Shown here in pieces: positions 8,538-17,223 of a DNA stretch of 64,000 nucleotides. The stretch is from Arthrobacter sp. AZCC_0090 (GTDB lineage: Bacteria; Actinomycetota; Actinomycetes; Actinomycetales; Micrococcaceae): contig NZ_JACHEE010000003.1 in NCBI RefSeq assembly GCF_014207375.1, positions 310,001-374,000 on the forward strand. Direction: 5' to 3'. Each line of letters starts with the position of its first letter. Position 1 is the stretch's first letter. The notes beneath the pieces were generated by a model. It worked only from the letters and a program-made list of their open reading frames with translations. It was not told where the DNA came from and ran no database searches. A program made the translations under genes and the position numbers.

Positions 8538-8548
8538 GGCCAGCCGTT
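8521..8548. terminator. Bidirectional terminator hairpin
   Basis: An 11-bp perfect stem AACGGCTGGCC / GGCCAGCCGTT with a 6-base loop overlaps the stop codon of the upstream regulator and lies between convergent genes. Confidence 0.6.
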
Positions 8549-8559
8549 CCGCCACTAGC

Positions 8560-9390
8560 CTAGACGCCGAGGAACGCCACCGCAGCGTCCTTGAAAACCC
8601 GGCTGGTGATGGCGTTGCTGTGGTTCCGTCCTGGGATAAGTAGTTGTTCCGCCATGGCACCGGCATCGCCCGCGATCGCGGCGAGTTCAGGCATGGTGAC
8701 CGCCCGTTCGTCCTTGTCGCCGGCCACCAGCAGCATCGGCATGTGCGGCACCGCCTCGGCAGGATCGTACGGTTCGCCCTTGATGGCCTCGATGAGCGAC
8801 AAGAGCGCGAATAGATCGTTGCTCGGCAAGAGCTGCGCCATTTTGAGCAAGCCTGCGGTGGACTCGTCTTCGATGGGCGTGCCGTCGGCAAGGTAGTGCT
8901 GGGCAGCCACGAGATCGAAGGACGCCAGCGGGTCTTCCTTGTTCGGGCCGCCCAGCACCAGGCGGTGCACGAGTTCGGGCTGGGTCGCCCCGAATTCCCA
9001 GGCGAGCCGGGAGCCCAAAGAATAACCAATGATGTCGAGCCCGCTGGAAGGGTCACCGTCGCGCACGGGGCGTGCACCGGCGTCGGCCACTATTTGTAGC
9101 AGGTCCGCGCGGATACGGCTGGGCGAGTACGAGTCCAGGTCCTCGGGGGAGGCGCTCCGGCCGTGTCCGGGAAGGTCCACCGTGATAACGCGGCGGCCGG
9201 CGCCCTGCAGGGTGGTAATCCACCCTGTGTCTCCCCAGTTGAGTTTGCTGGAGGAAGAAAAGCCATGCAGGAGCAGGATGGGTCGCAGCCCGGCGTCGGT
9301 CCCCGCGGCGGGTTCATGGATTTCCACGAAGATGTGGGGATCCGTTCCTTCCACGGTGTGGATGTGCTCTCCTGTGTGCCTGCCGCTCAT
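8560..9390 (-). CDS. Alpha/beta-fold hydrolase
   Basis: A 276-residue alpha/beta hydrolase: oxyanion-hole HGFSSSS (about residue 45), nucleophile elbow GYSLGS (about 120), acid region VAGDKDE (about 222) and the catalytic His in GRNHSN near the C-terminus. ATG 9390 is chosen for the GAGGA eight bases upstream, which lies inside the end of the lipoyl-domain remnant; a TTG/ATG at 9405-9408 is possible. Lipoyl-domain genes followed by alpha/beta hydrolases are typical of acetoin-dehydrogenase-like E2 systems (AcoC), so this gene may be an orphan of such an operon. It may still act as an ordinary esterase. Confidence 0.85.
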   Translation of the reverse strand: MSGRHTGEHIHTVEGTDPHIFVEIHEPAAGTDAGLRPILLLHGFSSSSKLNWGDTGWITTLQGAGRRVITVDLPGHGRSASPEDLDSYSPSRIRADLLQIVADAGARPVRDGDPSSGLDIIGYSLGSRLAWEFGATQPELVHRLVLGGPNKEDPLASFDLVAAQHYLADGTPIEDESTAGLLKMAQLLPSNDLFALLSLIEAIKGEPYDPAEAVPHMPMLLVAGDKDERAVTMPELAAIAGDAGAMAEQLLIPGRNHSNAITSRVFKDAAVAFLGV

Positions 9391-9394
9391 GGTG

Positions 9395-9618
9395 TCAGTC
9401 CTCATCAAGTACGGCGCTCAGGCGGACCCGGCGCTTCGGTGCGTCATCCTTCGGAACCGTGCCCACGATGCCGGCAGTATCGTCCGGCACTTCGAACACC
9501 ACCAGCGGCTCGCCGACGTTGATCGTGTCGCCCGGCGCACCGTGGATACGGATCACTTTACCTGCCTGCGGGCTCGGCAATTCGAGGACGGATTTACTCT
9601 TTCCAGCTCTACGATGAG
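9395..9618 (-). pseudogene. Truncated, frameshifted lipoyl-domain (E2-type) remnant
   Basis: The frame read from 9598 down to the TGA at 9395 encodes SKSVLELPSPQAGKVI then HGAPGDTINVGEPLVVFEV, the second half of a lipoyl domain. The preceding half-turn LIVELE is present at 9618-9601 but in a different frame; restoring one base gives VELE-(x)-SKSVLELPSP, the canonical lipoyl-lysine hairpin. The first half of the domain is missing and the sequence runs into the 3' end of the amino-acid permease gene, which overlaps it. A GTG at 9622 would give a 75-residue product but it has no ribosome site and no complete domain. I read this as a deletion scar of a 2-oxoacid or acetoin dehydrogenase operon. 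Confidence 0.7.
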
Positions 9619-10997
9619 GCACTCCGTGCAGCTTTGACTTTGGCCCCGATCCGGCAGGCTACGGCGATGCACGCAATCAGCAGGAATGTGCCGATCAACT
9701 GGCCGGCGCTCTCGGCGTTCGAGAAGCCCACCACGAAGATGAGGGCGAGCAGTGCCAGTCCGAACACGGTGAGGAAGGGGAAGCCCTTCATGCGAAGGGG
9801 CAGCTCGGTTCCGTCGCGGTCGGCGCGGCGGCGCAGGATGAACTGCGACACGAGGGCTGTACCCCACACCACCAGGCACGTGGAGCCCACAAGGTTGAGC
9901 AAGGCCGGCAGGACGCGATCGGGAAAGAGCAGTTCCAGCACGGTGGCGATGAAGCCGAAAGCGACGGAGACCCCGACGGCGGCCATAGGCACCTGAGCGC
10001 CGCGCAGCCGCGATAGGAAAGCCGGTGCTTCGCCGCGCTCAGACAAGGAGAAGACCATGCGCGAGGCCCCATAGAGGTTGGCGTTGAGCGCCGACAGCAG
10101 GGCCACGACGGCAACAAGGGTGATAGCCGTGCCGGCTCCCGGGATGCCGGCAAGGTTCAGGACACCGGCGAACGGCGACTTCAACCCTTCCGAGTCGGAG
10201 GGAAGGACGGCCGCAATAACGAAGACGGATCCGATGTAGAAGACCAGGATGCGCCACACCACCGTGCGGATGGCTTTGCCGACGCTGTGTACAGGATCCT
10301 GCGTCTCAGCCGCCGCAACGCTCACGATTTCGGTGCCACCGAAGGCGAAGATGACGACAAAGAGCGCCGTGGCAATTCCAGCCCAGCCGGACGGTGCGAA
10401 GTTGCCGGTGATGTGTCCGAGGCCGGGGGAGGTCACTCCAGGCAGCCAACCGAACAGCAATGCCGCACCGATGACGAGGAACGCGACAATGGCGGCAACT
10501 TTGAGGATGGCAAACCAGAACTCGAACTCGCCAAAGTTCCGGACTCCGGCGAGATTGATCGCAGTGAAGGCCACCATGAAAACCAGGGCCAGTGCCCACA
10601 CGGGAATGACCGGCCAGACAGAGAACAGTAGTCCTGCGGCACCGAGAGCTTCCGCGGCGATGACGACTACCAATTGCAACCACCAGAGCCAGCCGACCGT
10701 GGATCCGGCTGTTTTGCCCATGGCCTTTTCGGCATAGACGGAGAAGGCGCCGCTGTTGGGATTGGCGGCCGCCATCTCGCCGAGAGCCCACATCACCAGG
10801 ATGATCAGGGTGCCCGCCACCAGATAGGAGATGAGAACTGCCGGGCCTGCCGCGTGGATTCCTGCGCCGGAGCCGAGGAAGAGGCCTGCGCCAATGGCAC
10901 TGCCCAAGCCCATCATGGTCAATTGGCGAGGCTTCATCGAGTGGCCAAGGCCCTGCGAAGGAATGGCGGGCTTAACAGCGGTGGACTTCGTTGTCAT
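9609..10997 (-). CDS. APC-superfamily amino-acid permease
   Basis: A 462-residue membrane protein with about 12 hydrophobic segments. The first contains the APC signature GLGSAIGAGLFLGSG (residues about 31-45) that forms the unwound substrate-binding helix, and SGAFSVYAEKAMGKTAG follows helix 2. Closest in feel to the GabP/AnsP/ProY group of proton-coupled amino-acid transporters; the substrate cannot be assigned. The gene stands alone on its strand, diverging from nrtR over a 239-base gap. Its stop codon lies inside the lipoyl remnant downstream, so the last few codons may be altered by the deletion that made the remnant. Confidence 0.9.
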   Translation of the reverse strand: MTTKSTAVKPAIPSQGLGHSMKPRQLTMMGLGSAIGAGLFLGSGAGIHAAGPAVLISYLVAGTLIILVMWALGEMAAANPNSGAFSVYAEKAMGKTAGSTVGWLWWLQLVVVIAAEALGAAGLLFSVWPVIPVWALALVFMVAFTAINLAGVRNFGEFEFWFAILKVAAIVAFLVIGAALLFGWLPGVTSPGLGHITGNFAPSGWAGIATALFVVIFAFGGTEIVSVAAAETQDPVHSVGKAIRTVVWRILVFYIGSVFVIAAVLPSDSEGLKSPFAGVLNLAGIPGAGTAITLVAVVALLSALNANLYGASRMVFSLSERGEAPAFLSRLRGAQVPMAAVGVSVAFGFIATVLELLFPDRVLPALLNLVGSTCLVVWGTALVSQFILRRRADRDGTELPLRMKGFPFLTVFGLALLALIFVVGFSNAESAGQLIGTFLLIACIAVACRIGAKVKAARSASS

Positions 10998-11179
10998 TCG
11001 TGTTTACCTTCTTGTGGATGGATTGTCGCTTGATCCTCATGGGACTTATCGAATTTACCGCTTCCACAGGGAAAGTGGCGAAAAACACCTCTGAAGGCAT
11101 GGTTGCAACTTGGTGCTGGGAGCGGCGGCCAAGGAGGACTGTGAAACATTTGGACTCTGGCCGTAGACGGCCGTACCAT

Positions 11180-11206
11180 TAGTTCTAGTCATTTTGACTT
11201 TAACTA
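11180..11206. promoter_or_regulatory. 27-bp dyad, putative NrtR operator
   Basis: The dyad reads TAGTT-N3-GTCA-N3-TGAC-N3-AACTA with exact symmetry of all four blocks about base 11193. It lies 30 bases before the GTG start of nrtR, the first gene of the NAD operon, and contains a possible -35 element (TTGACT, 11194-11199). NrtR proteins bind palindromes in front of NAD genes, so autoregulation of the operon is the natural reading. Confidence 0.65.
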
Positions 11207-11236
11207 TTTTCCTGGTCCCTGAGGCAAAGAAGCGGG

Positions 11237-11956
11237 GTGAATACCGTGTACGCCACCTCCGCGAATGTCGCAGAGCGCAGGCTCGCGCCGCCGTCGTTGG
11301 CCATATCAACGGTGATCTTCGCCCTCCGCCCGAGCGAAAGCTCGGGCCGCCCCACGCTGTGGCTGCCGCTGGTACGCCGCATCCGCGAACCGTTCAAGGA
11401 TATGTGGGCGCTTCCCGGCGGTCCCTTGCAGCATGACGAGTCCCTCCAGGATGCCGCTTCACGGAACCTGCGCGAAACCACAGGATTGGTGCCTCAATAC
11501 CTCGAGCAGCTCTACGCGTTCGGCGGCCTGCATCGCTCGCCCGCCCAGCGAGTTGTTTCGATCGTCTACTGGGCCTTGGTGCAGCCCACGGAAGCCGCAC
11601 TGGCGGACGAATCAGAGAACGTCCGTTGGTTCCGGGCAGACAGGCTCGCCGAATTGGCCTTCGATCACAACGCGATCGTCGACTACGCGTTATGGCGGTT
11701 GCGCAACAAAATGGCCTACGGGTCTATCGCCTATCACTTGCTGGGTGAGTTCTTCACCCTGGCACAGGTCCGCGAAGTCTACGAGGCTGTCCTGGACCGT
11801 CAGTTGGATCCGGCGAACTTCCGCCGGCAAATCAAGGGAACACCGGAAATCGAAGAGACCGGTGAATACCTCCAGGGCGGAAAACACCGCCCGCCACGCC
11901 TCTACCGCTTCACCGGCACGCCCGGACTCGGGCCAGACAACAGGAGTACACCATGA
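11237..11956 (+). CDS. nrtR: NrtR, Nudix-related repressor of NAD synthesis
   Basis: A 239-residue protein with an N-terminal Nudix-like domain (about 20-150) and a C-terminal winged helix (about 155-225, TLAQVREVYEAVLDRQLDPA followed by FRRQIKG). The Nudix box reads GG-x5-E-x7-RNLRETTGL: the RE and EE residues needed for hydrolysis are replaced, as expected in NrtR, where the domain senses ADP-ribose instead of cleaving it. GTG 11237 is the likely start. Its stop overlaps the ATG of nadA (ATGA), placing it first in an operon with nadABC, which fixes its role as regulator of NAD synthesis. Confidence 0.9.
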   Translation: MNTVYATSANVAERRLAPPSLAISTVIFALRPSESSGRPTLWLPLVRRIREPFKDMWALPGGPLQHDESLQDAASRNLRETTGLVPQYLEQLYAFGGLHRSPAQRVVSIVYWALVQPTEAALADESENVRWFRADRLAELAFDHNAIVDYALWRLRNKMAYGSIAYHLLGEFFTLAQVREVYEAVLDRQLDPANFRRQIKGTPEIEETGEYLQGGKHRPPRLYRFTGTPGLGPDNRSTP

Positions 11957-13260
11957 GCAGCGTCAACACAGCTATTCAGCTGATCACGCGGGAGGAAGCC
12001 GAGAGTGGCCGTTCCGCGGCGGGCTCAACGTGTAGCCCCGCCTTGGCCAAAGGCCCGTGGGAGTACGACCTCGCTGAGGCCCTCGCCGGCATCCCCGCCT
12101 ACGGTCCCGGAGCTTCCAGCTCAGACGACGCTCCAAAAGCCACACCCCGGCAGGGCCAGTTGCCTGAAGAGTACAAGGTGGCCAGCGACGCCGAGCTCGA
12201 CGCCCGGATCCGCGCGGCCAAGGAGACGCTGGGGGACCGGGCCGTCATCCTGGGCCATTTCTACCAGCGCGACGAGGTGGTCCAATACGCGGATTTCGTG
12301 GGCGATTCCTTCCAGCTGGCCAACGCTGCGCTGACCAAGCCCGACGCCGAGGCCATCATCTTCTGCGGCGTGCACTTCATGGCAGAGACTGCGGACATCC
12401 TGTCCAGCGAGGGCCAGGCCGTGGTGCTGCCGAACCTGGCCGCGGGCTGCTCCATGGCAGACATGGCGGACGAGGACTCGGTGGAGGAATGCTGGGAGCA
12501 GCTCGAAGAGCTCTTCGGCACCGCCCCTGATTCCGAAGGCCGTGCGCCGGTCATCCCGGTAACCTACATGAACTCGTCAGCAGCATTGAAGGCCTTCTGC
12601 GGACGCAACGGCGGCATCGTCTGTACGTCCTCCAACGCCAAGACGGTTCTCGAATGGGCATTCGAGCGCGGCCAGAGGGTGCTCTTCTTCCCCGACCAGC
12701 ACTTGGGACGCAACACCGCCAAGGCACTCGGCGTGCCGCTGGAGCAGATGCCCATGTGGAACCCGCGCAAGGAATTCGGCGGAAACGACGAACAGACCCT
12801 GCTGGATTCTCGTGTCATCCTCTGGCACGGCTTCTGCTCCGTCCACAAGCGCTTCAACGTCGGCCAGATCGAGAAGGCCCGCGCCGAATTCCCGGGCGTG
12901 AACGTCATTGTGCACCCTGAGTGCCCCATGGAGGTTGTTGACGCAGCAGACGGCGCAGGCTCCACAGACTTCATCAAGAAAGCCATCGCCGCCGCAACCG
13001 AGCCCACCACCTTCGCGATCGGTACCGAGATCAACATGGTGAACCGCTTGGCCGCGGAGAACCCGCAGCACACCATCTTCTGCCTTGACCCGGTGATCTG
13101 CCCTTGCTCCACGATGTACCGCATCCACCCCGGCTACCTCGCCTGGGTACTCGAGGAACTGGTGGAAGGCCGCGTGGTCAACCGGATCACAGTGGACGAC
13201 TCGGTCAAGGACAACGCCAAGATCGCCCTCGAACGCATGCTTGCCGCACGGCCGCTCTAG
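11953..13260 (+). CDS. nadA: Quinolinate synthase A
   Basis: A 435-residue quinolinate synthase that condenses iminoaspartate with dihydroxyacetone phosphate to quinolinate. Seen: VILGHFYQRDEVVQYADFVGDSFQLA, here quoted as GHFYQRDEVVQYADFVGDS, then FCGVHFMAETADIL, the cluster cysteine regions CSMADMADED, VHPECPMEV and FCLDPVICPCSTMYRI. Three conserved Cys ligands for the [4Fe-4S] cluster are therefore present. The protein has a longer N-terminal extension (about 75 residues) usual in actinobacteria. It overlaps nrtR and is followed by nadB after 37 bases. Confidence 0.97.
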   Translation: MSSVNTAIQLITREEAESGRSAAGSTCSPALAKGPWEYDLAEALAGIPAYGPGASSSDDAPKATPRQGQLPEEYKVASDAELDARIRAAKETLGDRAVILGHFYQRDEVVQYADFVGDSFQLANAALTKPDAEAIIFCGVHFMAETADILSSEGQAVVLPNLAAGCSMADMADEDSVEECWEQLEELFGTAPDSEGRAPVIPVTYMNSSAALKAFCGRNGGIVCTSSNAKTVLEWAFERGQRVLFFPDQHLGRNTAKALGVPLEQMPMWNPRKEFGGNDEQTLLDSRVILWHGFCSVHKRFNVGQIEKARAEFPGVNVIVHPECPMEVVDAADGAGSTDFIKKAIAAATEPTTFAIGTEINMVNRLAAENPQHTIFCLDPVICPCSTMYRIHPGYLAWVLEELVEGRVVNRITVDDSVKDNAKIALERMLAARPL

Positions 13261-13297
13261 GCCACACCCCGTACCAACCAGTCGAATTGAGCCTCAC

Positions 13298-15064
13298 ATG
13301 ACTGCAGAACGCATTCCCGGCGCTCCCGCGCGGCGGCGGCTCGTCGTCGTCGGGAGCGGCATCGCCGGCCTCTACTCCGCGCTGCTGGCCGCCGAGGCCG
13401 GTGCGGACGTCGTCCTGCTCAGCAAGGGGGCGCTTGCGGACAGCAACACGTTCTTCGCCCAGGGCGGGATTTCGGCAGTGCTGGACGAGCCCGCCCCTGG
13501 CGACACCGTCGCGGCGCACATCACGGACACGCTCAAAGCCGGCGCGGGCCACTGCAATGAGGAGGCCGTGCGCGTGCTGTGCACCGAAGCGCGCCTCGAC
13601 ATCATGGGGCTGGAGCGTTTCGGTGTCCGTTTCGACACGGACGACGACGGTGATCCCGCCTTGGGACTCGAAGCCGCCCACTCCGCGCCGAGGATCCTGC
13701 ACACCGGCGGAGACGCCACCGGGGCCGGGGTCGCGAACGCACTCATCCTGACGGTCCTTGACGCGCAGGACGCCGGGAAGATCCAGGTGCTGGGACATGT
13801 CCAAGCGACTTCCCTGATCCAGTCGGAGGGGCGTGTGACAGGCGTCGAATTTTTGCGCAACGGCCGCTTCGAGAGCGTCTTCGGCGATGCCGTGCTGCTG
13901 GCCACCGGTGGGGCGGGGCAGCTGTTCGCGCAGACAACCAATCCCTCGGTCGCCACGGCCGACGGACTTGCGCTCGCATGGAGGGCAGGCGCCGAGCTCG
14001 CAGACCTGGAATTCTTCCAATTCCACCCTACGAGCATGGTTCTCCCCGCTGCCGGAGGACCAACTCCTCTCGGCGCCGATCCGCTCCTCATTTCCGAAGC
14101 CGTCCGCGGCGAAGGCGCCATCCTGGTGGACGCAAACGGCAAGCGATTCATGCCTGGCTACCACCCGGACGCCGAACTGGCGCCGCGCGACGTCGTCTCC
14201 CGCAGCATTGCCCTCCACCTGGCTTCGCTTGGTGATCCCAACGGCCACGTCTTCCTTGACGCCCGGGTCGTGGAAGCGAACAAGGGGGAGGGCTTCCTTG
14301 AGAAGCGCTTCCCCACGCTCAGCGCGCGGACGCGCGAAGCCGGCATCGACTGGACCCTCGAGCCGGTTCCGGTTGCCCCTGCCGCCCACTACTGGATGGG
14401 TGGCGTAGTCACCGACCTCCACGGCCGTACCTCCGTGCCGGGGCTGCTTGCGGCCGGCGAAGTTGCGTGCACCGGAGTCCAAGGCGCCAATCGCCTGGCC
14501 AGCAACTCCTTGCTCGAAGGGCTTGTGTTCGGGCGGCGCGCTGTCGAAGGGTTCCTTGGGTGGGCTCCGCCGAACGGTGGGGTGACCGACTCGCCAGTTC
14601 CCTCGGCGCCTGCGCTCCGGTCTCACGCCGGCGAACGCCTCGCAAGCTCGGCGGCCGGCGTGGACCTCCACGCAACAACGGCGCTTTCGGGAACCACCGA
14701 GCCGGCCGGGCCGCTCTCGTGGCAACCCGAGCTTGTCCCCGAGCCCTTCTCCAGAACCGCCCTTCGGCGGCTGATGACTGCCAAGGCGGGGGTTCTCCGG
14801 ACCGGGGGGTTGCTCCGGGAGGCCGTTGAGGCACTCGACGCTTGGGTCGACGTCGTGCTTCCTGAGAATGTGCCGGACTCTGCCGATCCCCGAGTGCACG
14901 AGGATGCTAATTTGCTCCTGGCTGCGCAGCTGTTGGTGCAGGCTGCGGCGTCGCGCCGGGGCCCGCTCGGGGCGCATTACCGGAGTGACGCCGTCGAAAC
15001 CCAACGCGAAGAAATTGTTCAGAGATACACAACCCGCCGGAAAGCGAGCCTCGTCAATGACTAG
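13298..15064 (+). CDS. nadB: L-aspartate oxidase
   Basis: A 588-residue FAD enzyme that oxidises L-aspartate to iminoaspartate for NadA. The N-terminal dinucleotide fold VVVGSGIAGLYSALLAAEAG, the succinate-dehydrogenase-like NTFFAQGGISAV, HTGGDATGAGVA and the EFFQFHPT active-site segment are all present, and the C-terminal FAD motif GANRLASNSLLEGLVFG is intact. ATG 13298 chosen; an in-frame upstream ATG within the nadA 3' end is unlikely. The last 8 bases overlap nadC. Confidence 0.96.
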   Translation: MTAERIPGAPARRRLVVVGSGIAGLYSALLAAEAGADVVLLSKGALADSNTFFAQGGISAVLDEPAPGDTVAAHITDTLKAGAGHCNEEAVRVLCTEARLDIMGLERFGVRFDTDDDGDPALGLEAAHSAPRILHTGGDATGAGVANALILTVLDAQDAGKIQVLGHVQATSLIQSEGRVTGVEFLRNGRFESVFGDAVLLATGGAGQLFAQTTNPSVATADGLALAWRAGAELADLEFFQFHPTSMVLPAAGGPTPLGADPLLISEAVRGEGAILVDANGKRFMPGYHPDAELAPRDVVSRSIALHLASLGDPNGHVFLDARVVEANKGEGFLEKRFPTLSARTREAGIDWTLEPVPVAPAAHYWMGGVVTDLHGRTSVPGLLAAGEVACTGVQGANRLASNSLLEGLVFGRRAVEGFLGWAPPNGGVTDSPVPSAPALRSHAGERLASSAAGVDLHATTALSGTTEPAGPLSWQPELVPEPFSRTALRRLMTAKAGVLRTGGLLREAVEALDAWVDVVLPENVPDSADPRVHEDANLLLAAQLLVQAAASRRGPLGAHYRSDAVETQREEIVQRYTTRRKASLVND

Positions 15065-15953
15065 CCTGACCCTCCCCGCAGCACCCGTCCGGGAAATTCT
15101 GGAGCGGGCCTTCGCGGAGGACGCCCCGAGCGGCGACATCACCTCGCAGCTGCTCATCCCCGCCGAAGCCCGGGCCACGGCGGTGCTCAATGCCCGGGTT
15201 CCCGGGGTCTTCAGCGGCGGAACGGTGTTCCGCGACGCCATGCTGCTCATCGACCCGGACACCGACGTGGAGCTGCTGCTCGCCGACGGTGAAGCGTTCG
15301 ACGCCGGAACCCACCTCGCGCGGGTCAGCGGCCGCGCCCGCTCTGTGTTGCTCGCCGAACGCGTCGGGCTCAACCTCGCCCAGCGGATGAGCGCCATTGC
15401 CACCAAGACCGCGGAGTTCGTCAAGCTGGTCGACGGCACCAAGGCCCGCATTACGGACACGCGGAAAACAACCCCCGGGCTGCGGGTCTTGGAACGCTAC
15501 GCCGTGCGTTGCGGTGGGGGAGCGAACCACCGCTACAGCCTGTCCGATGCCGTGCTGGCCAAAGACAACCACTTGGCAGTGATGACGGGCGGCGATTCCG
15601 CCAAGCTCACCGCACTGCTCACGGCCGCTAAGGCGCAGCTGGGCCACACCACGCACTTCGAAGTGGAAGTAGACAGCGCCGAGCAGATCGAGCCCGTGCT
15701 CGCGGCCGGGGTGGACACGATCATGCTGGACAACTTCTCCCTTGAGGAGCTCCGTGCCGGTGTGAAGCAGGTGGGCGGGCGCGCCATCGTCGAGGCCAGT
15801 GGCAACGTCAACGTCAACACTGTGGCGGACATCGCCGCCGCGGGAGTGGACGTGATTTCCATCGGCGGACTCACGCACAGCGTCAACGCGCTGGACCTGG
15901 GCCTGGACGTGACGCTGGACCTAACAGCGGCCCCATCCACGGGTCTCGGCTGA
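15057..15953 (+). CDS. nadC: Nicotinate-nucleotide diphosphorylase (quinolinate phosphoribosyltransferase)
   Basis: A 298-residue type II phosphoribosyltransferase turning quinolinate and PRPP into nicotinate mononucleotide. Family marks: EDAPSGDITSQLL near the N-terminus, ARITDTRKTTPGLRVLERYA (the substrate-binding TRKTTPG), GGGANHRYSLSDAVLAKDNH, quoted as NHRYSLSDAVLAKDNH, EVDSAEQ, and VEASGNVN/ISIGGLTHS at the C-terminus. The start at 15057 overlaps nadB, giving translational coupling; an upstream in-frame ATG lies deep in nadB and is rejected. Cysteine desulfurase follows after 4 bases. Confidence 0.96.
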   Translation: MTSLTLPAAPVREILERAFAEDAPSGDITSQLLIPAEARATAVLNARVPGVFSGGTVFRDAMLLIDPDTDVELLLADGEAFDAGTHLARVSGRARSVLLAERVGLNLAQRMSAIATKTAEFVKLVDGTKARITDTRKTTPGLRVLERYAVRCGGGANHRYSLSDAVLAKDNHLAVMTGGDSAKLTALLTAAKAQLGHTTHFEVEVDSAEQIEPVLAAGVDTIMLDNFSLEELRAGVKQVGGRAIVEASGNVNVNTVADIAAAGVDVISIGGLTHSVNALDLGLDVTLDLTAAPSTGLG

Positions 15954-15957
15954 TACC

Positions 15958-17133
15958 ATGATTTTCCTCGACGCCGCGGCGACTACTCCCGCTCGCAGGG
16001 AGGTCCTTGAAGCGATGTGGCCCTACTTGACGGGCGAGTTCGGCAATCCTTCAAGCCATCACAGCCTCGGCGAAGCAGCTGCGAACGCGTTGTCCGGGGC
16101 CCGTGCGACGGTGGCGAAGGTCCTGGGATGCAGACCGGGGGAGATCACCTTCACCTCTGGTGGGACCGAGGCTGACAACTTGGCGGTGAAGGGAATCGCC
16201 TTAGCGAGGCGGGCCACGGATCCTGCCCTGAACCGGATTGTCATCAGCGCTATCGAACACCCGGCCGTGGAGGAATCTGCACGCTACCTGCAACGCGTCC
16301 ACGGATTCGACCTGGACGTGGTCCCCGTGGACCGGCACGGTGTGGTGACGGCTGAGGCTCTTCGGGCCATCCTGCGTCCGGAAACCGCGCTCGTCTGCAT
16401 CATGTACGCGAACAACGAGATCGGGACGGTGCAGCCCGTGCGGCAGCTCGCAGAGGTGGCCGCGGAACATGGCGTGCCGTTCCATACGGACGCCGTCCAG
16501 GCCGCTGGTTGGCTGCCCATCGGCGTCAAGGAACTGGGAGTCGACGCCATCAGTATTTCCGGCCATAAACTCGGCGCGCCCAAGGGCAGCGGGGTGCTCT
16601 ACGTCAAGGGAAGGCTCAAGCTCGAGCCCCTGGTCCACGGAGGTGGCCAGGAACGGGGCAGGCGGTCTGGGACGGAAAATGTGGCCGGCGCCGTCGCGTT
16701 GGCTACGGCTCTGACCCTTGCCCACGCTGAGCAGTCCGGACACGGCGAACAGCCGGGACTCGCCGGGCCTGTCTCAGAGTTGCGGGATGCGTTCATCCGC
16801 TCAGTCCTTGAGACGGTGCCCGGTGCCGTGCTGACCGGCCACCCCTCGCAGCGGCTGCCCTCAGTTGCCTCCTTCTGTTTCCCCGGCACCAGCGGAGAAT
16901 CCGTCTTGCTGGAGCTTGAGCGGCTTGGCGTGGTCTGTTCGAGCGGATCAGCATGCGCTGCCGGATCGGATGCTCCGTCGCCTGTTCTGCTGGCTTTGGG
17001 AATTCAGCCCGAGGTAGCCCAGACTGCTGTCCGCTTCAGCTTCAACTCCACGGTGACCTCAGCGGAACTGCAGCAAGCTGCGAAAGCCGTGGCTGCCGCC
17101 GTCGGGAGCGTGCAGGGGCTCGGTCGCCGCTGA
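15958..17133 (+). CDS. Cysteine desulfurase (IscS/NifS-like) of the NAD operon
   Basis: A 391-residue PLP enzyme that takes sulfur from cysteine. Seen: FLDAAATTPARREV, TSGGTEADNLAVKG, MYANNEIGTVQPV, the PLP lysine in SISGHKLGAPKGSG, and the loop CSSGSACAAGSD carrying the catalytic cysteine. It starts 4 bases after nadC, so it is the last gene of the operon. NadA needs an oxygen-sensitive [4Fe-4S] cluster, and nad operons of several bacteria carry a dedicated desulfurase (NadS); that is the likely job here. A general role in tRNA thiolation is the alternative. Confidence 0.92.
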   Translation: MIFLDAAATTPARREVLEAMWPYLTGEFGNPSSHHSLGEAAANALSGARATVAKVLGCRPGEITFTSGGTEADNLAVKGIALARRATDPALNRIVISAIEHPAVEESARYLQRVHGFDLDVVPVDRHGVVTAEALRAILRPETALVCIMYANNEIGTVQPVRQLAEVAAEHGVPFHTDAVQAAGWLPIGVKELGVDAISISGHKLGAPKGSGVLYVKGRLKLEPLVHGGGQERGRRSGTENVAGAVALATALTLAHAEQSGHGEQPGLAGPVSELRDAFIRSVLETVPGAVLTGHPSQRLPSVASFCFPGTSGESVLLELERLGVVCSSGSACAAGSDAPSPVLLALGIQPEVAQTAVRFSFNSTVTSAELQQAAKAVAAAVGSVQGLGRR

Positions 17134-17144
17134 CCGTCCCCACC

Positions 17145-17208
17145 CCAACTAACTCGCAGTTGTTGTCGTTTTGAGCCTTCAAAACGACAACAACTGCGAG
17201 TTAGTTGG
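17145..17208. repeat. Perfect 29-bp inverted repeat (family A) after the NAD operon
   Basis: Left arm 17145-17173 and right arm 17180-17208 pair perfectly with a 6-base loop. The core CGCAGTTGTTGTCGTTTTG is repeated in the hairpin at 36099-36164 after ilvD. It lies between convergent genes (desulfurase and gtrA), so it probably serves as a terminator for both and belongs to a dispersed REP-like family. Confidence 0.8.
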
Positions 17209-17223
17209 AAATCCGGCAGTCAA

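Noticed and set aside
13205..15460. 751-residue open frame on the minus strand opposite nadB and nadC
   Set aside because: It is the mirror of two well-recognised genes, has low-complexity Arg/Gly/Val composition and no motif; GC-rich third positions keep antisense frames open.
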